This document shows positions 7,339 to 13,000 of a stretch of DNA of 13,000 bases, piece by piece. Made by a program: the position numbers and the translations under genes. Each line of letters starts with the position of its first letter. Within the stretch, counting starts at the first letter, position 1. The notes beneath the pieces are model-generated. The model saw only the letters and a program-made list of their open reading frames with translations. It was not told where the DNA came from and did not search any database. The stretch is taken from NCBI GenBank assembly GCA_023136785.1, contig JAGLQP010000017.1, forward strand, positions 1 through 13,000. Reading direction: 5' to 3'. The DNA comes from Spirochaetales bacterium (GTDB taxonomy: Bacteria > Spirochaetota > Spirochaetia > SZUA-6 > DRHE01).

Positions 7339-7462
7339 TCACGAAATCGTAGAACGCAAAATCAGTCTCATTTTGCAGGATCTCGATCAGCGGATCAGGC
7401 TCTCTCTCTTGAGATCCTCCCGGTTCAGCACCAGAACATCCCGGGCGGCCGAATTGATGTAG
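7328..7462 (+). pseudogene. Truncated HepT-like (HEPN/DUF86) toxin remnant
   Basis: An ATG at 7328 overlaps the end of the nucleotidyltransferase gene by 11 bases, the classic position of the HEPN partner. The first 21 residues (MSINHEIVERKISLILQDLD then Q) look like a HepT N-terminus, with a short amphipathic helix of the type KISLILQDL. After about position 7390 the frame runs antisense through the 3' end of the P83/100 gene. It reads unrelated Arg/Ser-rich sequence and stops at 7460-7462. The catalytic RX4-6H motif of HEPN toxins is absent. The toxin has apparently been removed by a deletion or rearrangement whose edge lies near 7387. Identification rests on a short stretch plus gene position, so it is tentative. 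Confidence 0.5.
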
Positions 7463-8883
7463 ATCTTGTCTCCGAACAGGAAGAAGGCGCTGTCCTTGTC
7501 AACACTCTGCTCGGACTGGCTGATCAGCTGCAGCGCCTCGTCGAAACGACCGAGGCGATACTCGCTTCCAGAGCGGAACACCGTGTAGATCGAGCTGGCC
7601 TGAAGCAGCACATAGGTGTCGGGATACATCTCCTCCCAGCTGCGGGTCGTCTCCTTCAGAGTCAGAGGTTCGAGAAGCATCAGCCGAGCCGGAGATGTGG
7701 CGCTGCTCTCGTGGCCGACGACCAGGATCGAATTCTTAAAGAAGTAGAAAGCCCGGCCCCGGATATAGCTGACCGGAGAGGTGACCTGTACTTCCGAGGC
7801 TACCGGGTCCAGGATCGAGAGGGTGCCGGCGATCGATCCGCCGGATTCTCGTGGGCGTACCTTGAAATAGTACAGTTGATCCGAAAATACGAAAGTGCCC
7901 GCCTCGGGGCGCCGGGGCCGCTGGTCCTGGGAACGTTCATCGGCGATGATCTGCTCCCGCTCCTCCGCGACCTCCTCCTCCTTGGCCACGATCGCAGCCT
8001 CTGTCGCAGCAACGGCAGCCTCCCTGTCCCGTACCTCCTGCTCCTTCTCGGCAACCTCCGCTTCCAGGCGCTCCCGCTCTTCCCGCGTACGCGCCGCTTC
8101 GAGGTCCTCCTTGCTCTCGGCCAGCTCTTCTCGCGCTTCTTTCAGCTCGGCCTTTTCCTCATCGAGCCGGTCCATCTTCTCCTCAACCTCTCGCTCTTTC
8201 AGCTCCACCATATCCTTGCGGTCTTCCAGGCCCATATCCTCCTGCTGGCGCATCTCTTCAATGACTTTGTCTTCCGTCAGCTCGGTTGTGCTCAAAGAAC
8301 CCAACACTCCCTTGCCAGCCTCCGATGTAAGCGGGATGAGCAGTCTGGTGGACCCTGGCCACTCGAAGTACTTGGTCGAAAGCCCGGCGTTTTTAGGAGT
8401 CAGATAGGAGAGAACCAGCGCTTTGTACTTCTCAGAAAAATAATTCAGGTCTCCTCTGTACACGGCGTTGTAAATCGTAGCGAAGCGAGCCAAAGTGCGG
8501 GCATCCTCTGCAGAGTAGTCGAACGCTCCTTCAAGATAGCCGGCCAGGATGCGCCGTACATTGTCGATGTGATCAACCTTGGCATCCGAATCGATGGAAA
8601 AGATATCTGAGTCGAACTTTCCCGTTTCCGCAGGATCTACGGCTCGGATTACAGAATATTTAAGCAAGAAAGATGCGCGCTGGTTGTTCTGGGCCAGGAC
8701 ACTGGCCAGGTACCAACCCAGACCCTTTATCTCGTCCGCTGTGTCTATGCGGTCATAAGGTCCTTCGTAGTTGATGAACACGATCTCCCGGTCCACACTG
8801 CGCAATTCCTGCTCGGCCACGTCTTGGGCATATAATCCCAGGACCGACAAAAACACAAGGATCGACAAAATCGCCTTTTTCAT
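7387..8883 (-). CDS. P83/100-family exported protein
   Basis: Starting from the ATG at 8883 gives 498 residues. That start has AGAGGAG six bases upstream, whereas a TTG two codons earlier lies directly against that site and is rejected. A typical signal peptide (MKKAILSILVFLSVLGLYAQ) leads into a conserved domain of about 180 residues, including REIVFINYEGPYDRIDT. Roughly residues 202-318 are a charged Glu/Lys/Arg-rich coiled coil with heptad-like Leu and Val. The last 170 residues are beta-rich, with strands such as YIRGRAFYFFKNSILVVG, and resemble irregular propeller repeats. This order matches the P83/100 antigen family of Borrelia, Treponema and other spirochaetes, a periplasmic or envelope protein of unknown function. 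It follows the propeller/HEAT gene by 12 bp, with its ribosome-binding site reaching the stop codon of that gene, so the two form an operon. Confidence 0.85.
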   Translation of the reverse strand: MKKAILSILVFLSVLGLYAQDVAEQELRSVDREIVFINYEGPYDRIDTADEIKGLGWYLASVLAQNNQRASFLLKYSVIRAVDPAETGKFDSDIFSIDSDAKVDHIDNVRRILAGYLEGAFDYSAEDARTLARFATIYNAVYRGDLNYFSEKYKALVLSYLTPKNAGLSTKYFEWPGSTRLLIPLTSEAGKGVLGSLSTTELTEDKVIEEMRQQEDMGLEDRKDMVELKEREVEEKMDRLDEEKAELKEAREELAESKEDLEAARTREERERLEAEVAEKEQEVRDREAAVAATEAAIVAKEEEVAEEREQIIADERSQDQRPRRPEAGTFVFSDQLYYFKVRPRESGGSIAGTLSILDPVASEVQVTSPVSYIRGRAFYFFKNSILVVGHESSATSPARLMLLEPLTLKETTRSWEEMYPDTYVLLQASSIYTVFRSGSEYRLGRFDEALQLISQSEQSVDKDSAFFLFGDKIYINSAARDVLVLNREDLKRESLIR

Positions 8884-8889
8884 ACTCAA

Positions 8890-8896
8890 CTCCTCT
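8890..8896 (-). promoter_or_regulatory. Ribosome-binding site of the P83/100 gene
   Basis: On the minus strand AGAGGAG lies six bases before the ATG at 8883 and touches the TGA of the upstream gene. It decides the start: the TTG at 8889 immediately follows it and leaves no spacer. Confidence 0.8.
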
Positions 8897-10590
8897 CACC
8901 TTCTCCACCGCCTGGAAAGATTACTGAGATAGCCGGAGGCGCGCTCCCGAACACTCTCAGATGCAGCGCTTCGAGCCAGTATACCCAGAGCGCGGTAGTT
9001 GTCGGGATGCACGGCACTCCGGGAACTCATGATGATCCGATAGAGGGCACGGGCACAGGCAAGGTGGAAACGCTCCTGCCCCGTCTCCCCCACTCTATAT
9101 AGTATAGCACGGGCCAGCTCACCATCCGGATCAAAACCTACGGCTGCCAACGAGTCCACAGCAGCTACTCGGATTACACTATCTTCATCGGCCTCCATCA
9201 CCTGTAACAATACTGCTCGTGCTCCCTCGGAACCGAGCTCCCCGAGAAGCCGGCAGGCCTCAACCCTGATCTCCGGATAGCCGCTCCGCAGGGTATCGCT
9301 CTGGGAACTTCTGTAAATCACTCCCTCCCCTGCCAGATAGCCCAAGATCTCTTCCAGGATCACCAGATGTACGGCCAGATACCGTTTTCCCTGGAGATGG
9401 GCTCCTATATCCTGAAGTGCCATCCACTTCAGCTCCTCCGAGTCCGAGTAGGCCAGTTCCCGAAGCACAACCGCGGCAGGACTGTCCAGATCGTCCAGAG
9501 CTTTCGCTCTGCCGGTATGCTGGCCGTCGTGGTGCGCTTGAGGCCACGGGCTGGGGGAGAGGCCCTCCGAACTGGTGGAGAGGGCGTAGAGGATCCAATC
9601 CTCCGCACCGACAAGAAGCGTGCCGTCCTTTCCTATGGTGGGGTAGCTTACGGACTGTTTTGCTTTGAATCGCCAGAGTATCAACCCTTCGGAGGATACA
9701 GCGACCAGCTCTCTGGACTCTGTAGCTACGTAAGAATTTCCGTCATCGCCGATCACCGCTGGGAAGGAAACGGGAACGCGCAGAGAAGTGCTCCAAATCA
9801 GCTGTCCCTCAAGACTGAGGGCGTACAACCGACCGTTGCGGGCACCCGCGATGATCGCACCGTCGGAGCGAAGTACAGGATCAGCAGTGTCTGCGGGAAT
9901 CGAATAGCTCCACTCGAGCGTCCCTTCCGGTGTAACTCTATGGATCCCGGCGGCGCTGACGTACAGGGCGTCGCTGTCATCAATCACGGGCGTTCCCACC
10001 CGGGCGGGAAGCTCGAGCTCCCACTTCTTACTGCCGTCTCGGTTCAGAGCCAGCAGCCGGTGATCCGTGGTTCCGACATACACCGTGCCGTCGGTACCGA
10101 TGGAGGGACTTGCCGCCAGCTCCCCCCGAACCTGATATCGCCAGCGTTCCTCGCCTCTATAGGTGAGGCAGTAGATCGTGCCGCTCGCCATGGCCAGCAC
10201 GATCGAGCCGTCTGTTCCCAGGGCGGGAGTCAGACAGGAACCGGTCCGGGGGGAAAACATCCAGCGCAGACGCCCGTTCGCACCCGAGGCCAGAAGAATC
10301 CCACTCTGGGTGCCGACCAGTACCGTACCGTCATAGGTGACCACGGGCCCGGCGGATAGTTTGCGGCCGACCGGGAAACGCCAGCGTTCCTGACCAAGGG
10401 GAGAGAGGGCGTAGAGCGTCCTGTCATCGGAGAGAGCGTAGATCATCCCCCGGTGGTCAACCGCCGGTTTGGTCACGATTTTTCCACCGGTGACGTAGCG
10501 CCAGTCCAGCCGGTAGGGTTGGTCCTCGGCACTAGGCGCAACGAGCCCCAGAAGCGCTAACAATACAGTGATGAAAGCGGCAATTCTCAT
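8896..10590 (-). CDS. Exported PQQ-like beta-propeller protein with C-terminal HEAT repeats
   Basis: The 564-residue protein begins with a signal peptide (residues 1-20, MRIAAFITVLLALLGLVAPS) and has no lipobox Cys. Residues 40-350 hold eight repeats of about 37 residues, each with the pattern DG(T/S)(V/I)YxG...LxALxxxGxxxWxF, as in PQQ-like quinoprotein folds. The last repeat lacks its closing WxF strand, and an N-terminal YRLDWRYVTG (26-35) can supply it, giving an eight-bladed closed ring. SPWPQAHHDGQHTGRA (347-362) resembles the common W-P-x-x-x-x-D-x-x-H-T-G end motif of such propellers. Residues 370-564 are alpha-helical HEAT-like repeats (EIRVEACRLLGELG, SVIRVAAVDSLAAVG). No dehydrogenase ligands are evident, so I infer a scaffolding or binding role in the periplasm rather than an enzyme. 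It heads an operon with the P83/100 gene. Confidence 0.87.
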   Translation of the reverse strand: MRIAAFITVLLALLGLVAPSAEDQPYRLDWRYVTGGKIVTKPAVDHRGMIYALSDDRTLYALSPLGQERWRFPVGRKLSAGPVVTYDGTVLVGTQSGILLASGANGRLRWMFSPRTGSCLTPALGTDGSIVLAMASGTIYCLTYRGEERWRYQVRGELAASPSIGTDGTVYVGTTDHRLLALNRDGSKKWELELPARVGTPVIDDSDALYVSAAGIHRVTPEGTLEWSYSIPADTADPVLRSDGAIIAGARNGRLYALSLEGQLIWSTSLRVPVSFPAVIGDDGNSYVATESRELVAVSSEGLILWRFKAKQSVSYPTIGKDGTLLVGAEDWILYALSTSSEGLSPSPWPQAHHDGQHTGRAKALDDLDSPAAVVLRELAYSDSEELKWMALQDIGAHLQGKRYLAVHLVILEEILGYLAGEGVIYRSSQSDTLRSGYPEIRVEACRLLGELGSEGARAVLLQVMEADEDSVIRVAAVDSLAAVGFDPDGELARAILYRVGETGQERFHLACARALYRIIMSSRSAVHPDNYRALGILARSAASESVRERASGYLSNLSRRWRR

Positions 10591-10607
10591 GACAAATGTT
10601 CGCCCAC

Positions 10608-10637
10608 ATGATACTCTCCGCCCCTGAGGATTTGCAA
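10608..10637 (-). promoter_or_regulatory. Putative promoter of the propeller/P83 operon
   Basis: On the minus strand TTGCAA (10637-10632) is followed after 18 bases by TATCAT (10613-10608, five of six -10 bases). The -10 box ends 17 bases before the ATG at 10590. No clear ribosome-binding site lies between them. Confidence 0.35.
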
Positions 10638-10655
10638 GCCGAGTCTCAGGGTATC

Positions 10656-10683
10656 TTGACTTCCCGGCGCTGGTCGGTACACT
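10656..10683 (+). promoter_or_regulatory. Putative promoter of the PAS-HD-GYP operon
   Basis: TTGACT (10656-10661, five of six bases) and TACACT (10678-10683, four of six) are 16 bases apart. A transcript from here would start near 10690 and include the ribosome-binding site at 10692. It fits a translation start at 10705 and leaves a leader more than 100 bases long if GTG 10801 were used. Confidence 0.4.
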
Positions 10684-10691
10684 GAAGAATC

Positions 10692-10698
10692 GAGGGGG
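10692..10698 (+). promoter_or_regulatory. Ribosome-binding site pointing to an ATC start codon
   Basis: GAGGGGG lies six bases before the in-frame ATC at 10705, the ideal spacing. No ATG, GTG or TTG in the right frame lies near it. Confidence 0.55.
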
Positions 10699-10704
10699 TC
10701 CGCC

Positions 10705-12513
10705 ATCGCATTCTCTGATGTTATCCTGAAAATCATCGAAGAGTTCTCCGACGGTTTTGTCCTTCTCGATGAGAAGGGGGATATCCTGTTCTTCAATGAG
10801 GTGTTGCTTCGCATTACCGGCTGGCGAAGCATGGACATCCTAACCGAGACAAAATTCCTTCAGCTGCTCAACGTGGAACGGTGCCGCCATATCGATCGGT
10901 TGACCACAATTCCCGACTTGAACGGAACACCGAAATATTTTCGAGTCGCAGCTTTTACCATAGAAGGAGAGGCTCAGAGCTACACTCTGGTCAGAGTACG
11001 GCAGGATTTGGCCAGCACTCACGCAGAAACCACCAGCACCTCGGATTCCTTCGAGCTGCTGTTTCAAAACATCGGAGACGGACTTCTCACCGTGAATCTG
11101 GGCGGTAAAATCCAGACCGCGAATCCCGCTTTCTACAAGCTCATCGGAATGGAGCCGAACAGCCCCATCGAGGACATCGCCTCATTGTACGTCTACAAGG
11201 CGGAGCTGGAAGACAAACTGATCCGTTTACTGGATGCGGACTTTGTATTCAACCTCGAGACCCATCTGTACATGGAGGATCGAACGATCAAGCGGATCCT
11301 CGATTCATCCTGGGTGATCCGGGATCCCCGGGGTACGGTGACCGGCTACACCTGCCAGTTCAAAGATATTTCCTACCTGAAAAACATCGAAGCCCGCCTG
11401 GCCATCTCCGAACGTAGCTACGCCGTTCTCTTCGACACGATCCTTTCATCGATCATCATCGTGGATCCCCTCGGACGGATCGTGAACTGGAACTACACGG
11501 CCAAAGAGCTGTACGGGTACAGCTGGGAGGAGGTGTCGGGGGAGTATTTCGATTCCGTCTTCCGGGCGAACCATCAGCGACCCACGATTTCCCAGATCTT
11601 CGAGCTGGTCGATGAGAACGGCGGCCGCTATATCGAAGCCGAGGTACCTCGCCGCCGGAAGGACGGAACGGATCTATTCACCTACACGTCCTACTCGTCA
11701 ATAAAAAACACCAGTGGCAAGACTATCGCCTACTCGATTATCGAGAAGGACTTAACCGAAAGAGTCAACCTCGAGCGCAAGCTCAAGGAGAGCTTTGACA
11801 GAATCAAGGAGACCCAATCGGCAACGATTCTCGGCTTTGCCCGCCTGACCGAGTACCGCGACAAGAACACCGGCAAACACCTCAAGCGAATCCGAGAATA
11901 CACAAAGGTCCTGGCTACCGGGCTGCGCAGCATGGAGAAGTACAAGAATTACATCACCGATCGTTATATCGAGGATCTCTGCCTGTCGTCGGTCCTGCAC
12001 GATGTCGGAAAAGTCGCCATTGAAGACTCCATCCTTCTCAAAGTCGGTCAACTCGACCAGAAGGAGTTTTCCCGTGTAAAGGATCATGCCCGCATGGGGG
12101 GAGACGCCCTTCGCGATGTAGACACTGAGATCAAGCGGGAATCCTTCTTGACTCTGGGGAAGGAGATTGCCTACTATCACCACGAACGCTGGGACGGTGA
12201 TGGATATCCGGAAGGCCGCAGGGGTGATGAAATCCCCCTTTCGGCCCGAATCGTGGCCGTGGCGGATGTCTACGATGCCCTTACCAGCGACAGACCGTAT
12301 AAGAAAGCAATCAGCCACGAAGAAGCAATGAACACCATTATCGAGGGTCGATCCAGCCAGTTCGACCCCGAAATCGTAGATGTATTTCTAGAGAACCAGG
12401 AATCTTTTCGAATCATAAGGATGTTTCACGAGTTCGAAGAGAACCCCAAAACGATCGAAGGGCTGCTACAACCGGGAACAAACCAGGCCAGACCTGCCGC
12501 CCCTAGTCCATGA
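10705..12513 (+). CDS. Triple-PAS sensor HD-GYP c-di-GMP phosphodiesterase
   Basis: Read from ATC at 10705 the protein has 602 residues. PAS 1 (about 4-105) includes DGFVLLDEKGDILFFNE, which lies before the first conventional start (GTG 10801), so that start would cut the domain. PAS 2 covers about 114-227 (IGDGLLTVNLGGKIQTANPAF) and PAS 3 about 233-357 (IIIVDPLGRIVNWN...ELYGYS). A short coiled linker leads to the HD-GYP domain (about 373-585). This has H392 in GKHLKRI, the HD pair H432-D433 in LHDVGK, H461 in DHARMGG, H492-H493 in HHERWDGDGYP (full GYP signature) and D521 in VADVYDALTSDRPY. All metal ligands are present, so hydrolysis of cyclic di-GMP is expected. It has no membrane helices, so it is a cytoplasmic sensor whose PAS ligand or signal is unknown. 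Its stop overlaps the glycosyltransferase start. Confidence 0.88.
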   Translation: MAFSDVILKIIEEFSDGFVLLDEKGDILFFNEVLLRITGWRSMDILTETKFLQLLNVERCRHIDRLTTIPDLNGTPKYFRVAAFTIEGEAQSYTLVRVRQDLASTHAETTSTSDSFELLFQNIGDGLLTVNLGGKIQTANPAFYKLIGMEPNSPIEDIASLYVYKAELEDKLIRLLDADFVFNLETHLYMEDRTIKRILDSSWVIRDPRGTVTGYTCQFKDISYLKNIEARLAISERSYAVLFDTILSSIIIVDPLGRIVNWNYTAKELYGYSWEEVSGEYFDSVFRANHQRPTISQIFELVDENGGRYIEAEVPRRRKDGTDLFTYTSYSSIKNTSGKTIAYSIIEKDLTERVNLERKLKESFDRIKETQSATILGFARLTEYRDKNTGKHLKRIREYTKVLATGLRSMEKYKNYITDRYIEDLCLSSVLHDVGKVAIEDSILLKVGQLDQKEFSRVKDHARMGGDALRDVDTEIKRESFLTLGKEIAYYHHERWDGDGYPEGRRGDEIPLSARIVAVADVYDALTSDRPYKKAISHEEAMNTIIEGRSSQFDPEIVDVFLENQESFRIIRMFHEFEENPKTIEGLLQPGTNQARPAAPSP

Positions 12514-13000
12514 AAAGAAAACACAAACGCGCCAAGTCCCTCAACATCGGTTTTGTGTCCACCCGTTTTAAAGGGCTGGATGGAGTGTCCCTCGAGTCGA
12601 GAAAGTGGGCGGAGATCTTTGAGGGTTTTCACCATAGTTGCTTTTGGTTTGCCGGAGAGCTGGATAAGGATCCTCAGGCGAGCATGCTGGTACCGGAGGC
12701 TTTCTTCCAGCATCCCGACAATGTCGCCCTGTCCGCCGAACTGTTCGGCCTGCAGACTCGCAGTCGAACCGTAACCGATCGGATCTACAAAAAAAAGGAG
12801 TATCTGAAAGAGAAGCTCTACACCTTCCTCGAGCAGTTCAACATCGATCTGCTGGTGGCGGAGAATGTATTGGCAATTCCGATGCACATCCCCCTTGGCG
12901 TGGCTCTAACCGAGGTGATTGCCGAGACGGGGATTCCGGCGATCGGCCATCATCACGACTTCTATTGGGAGAGGCCTCGTTTCCTTTTGAACGCTATCCC
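12510..13000 (+). CDS. GT-B glycosyltransferase, 5' part
   Basis: This frame starts at an ATG overlapping the TGA of the HD-GYP gene (ATGA, 12510-12513) and runs off the right edge with 163 codons visible. After a basic N-terminus, the first beta strand and glycine loop read LNIGFVSTRFKGLDGVSLE, the nucleotide-sugar transferase GT-B N-terminal pattern. CFWFAGELD, AENVLAIPMHIPLGVALTEV and HHHDFYWERPRF (147-158) recall a family-4-like glycosyltransferase group in which these stretches are well conserved. The donor-binding C-terminal half is outside the window, so the sugar and acceptor cannot be named. No separate ribosome-binding site is seen, which together with the overlap suggests translation coupled to the phosphodiesterase gene. 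Confidence 0.82.
   Translation, partial: MKRKHKRAKSLNIGFVSTRFKGLDGVSLESRKWAEIFEGFHHSCFWFAGELDKDPQASMLVPEAFFQHPDNVALSAELFGLQTRSRTVTDRIYKKKEYLKEKLYTFLEQFNIDLLVAENVLAIPMHIPLGVALTEVIAETGIPAIGHHHDFYWERPRFLLNAI

Noticed and set aside
7356..7376. Perfect 7-bp inverted repeat with a 7-base loop, GCAAAAT/ATTTTGC, between the nucleotidyltransferase and P83/100 genes
   Set aside because: Considered as a terminator, but the stem is AT-rich and no T-run follows on either strand. It also lies within the HepT remnant coding bases.
7377..7418. 8-bp inverted repeat AGGATCTC/GAGATCCT around the end of the P83/100 gene
   Set aside because: Long 26-base loop, no T-run and partly coding. It may relate to the breakpoint but could be chance, so it is not annotated.
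7711..8610. Long plus-strand frame (299 codons) antisense to the P83/100 gene
   Set aside because: It is the mirror of the Glu/Lys-rich coiled coil, whose codons read as Leu/Arg/Ser on the other strand. No domain and no credible start. The same holds for the Ser-rich frame at 7895-8407.
9367..10359. 330-codon plus-strand frame antisense to the propeller gene
   Set aside because: The opposite strand encodes regular propeller repeats, and this frame only reflects their repetitive codons.
12426..12887. 153-codon minus-strand frame across the HD-GYP/glycosyltransferase junction
   Set aside because: It is antisense to two well-supported genes and shows no domain.

Overview
The window most likely comes from a free-living spirochaete of moderate GC content (hand-counted lines give about 57-58% in ordinary genes). 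The main evidence is the gene at 7387-8883, whose product has the layout of the spirochaete P83/100 antigen family: a signal peptide, a conserved N-terminal domain, a long Glu/Lys-rich coiled coil and a beta-rich C-terminus. No rRNA, tRNA, CRISPR array or intact insertion sequence was seen.

Left part (1-4885). The 3' end of a membrane-anchored transglutaminase-like (TgpA type) protein converges on an EamA/DMT permease. Upstream of the permease, on the same strand, is an AT-richer AAA-ATPase with a DUF4143 domain, which looks like an accessory gene. A perfect 38-bp direct repeat links the inside of the permease gene (1813-1850) to the spacer beyond the ATPase gene (3427-3464). Then comes a plus-strand alkaline-phosphatase/NPP-superfamily phosphodiesterase. 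A possible 13-codon leader ORF overlaps the start of the next gene.

Middle part (4882-7462). A UMF1/Atg22-type MFS transporter carries an extra pair of membrane helices that bracket a beta-rich extracytoplasmic domain of about 165 residues. This architecture is the strongest candidate here for something undescribed. It is followed by an MNT-family nucleotidyltransferase (MntA-like antitoxin). The partner HepT (HEPN) reading frame starts in the usual overlapping position but is cut off after about 21 codons where the P83/100 gene ends, so this looks like a decayed toxin-antitoxin pair.

Right part (7387-13000). A minus-strand operon encodes an exported eight-repeat PQQ-like beta-propeller/HEAT protein and, 12 bp downstream, the P83/100 protein. 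Divergent from it, a plus-strand operon encodes a triple-PAS HD-GYP c-di-GMP phosphodiesterase and, through an ATGA overlap, a GT-B glycosyltransferase that runs off the right end. The PAS-HD-GYP gene has no usable ATG/GTG/TTG at its real 5' end. Promoter, ribosome-binding site and PAS homology all point to an ATC codon at 10705.

Several genes (AAA-ATPase, phosphodiesterase, nucleotidyltransferase) show no Shine-Dalgarno sequence and have promoter-like boxes directly against the start codon, suggesting leaderless transcripts. Others (MFS transporter, P83/100, PAS-HD-GYP) have strong ribosome-binding sites.
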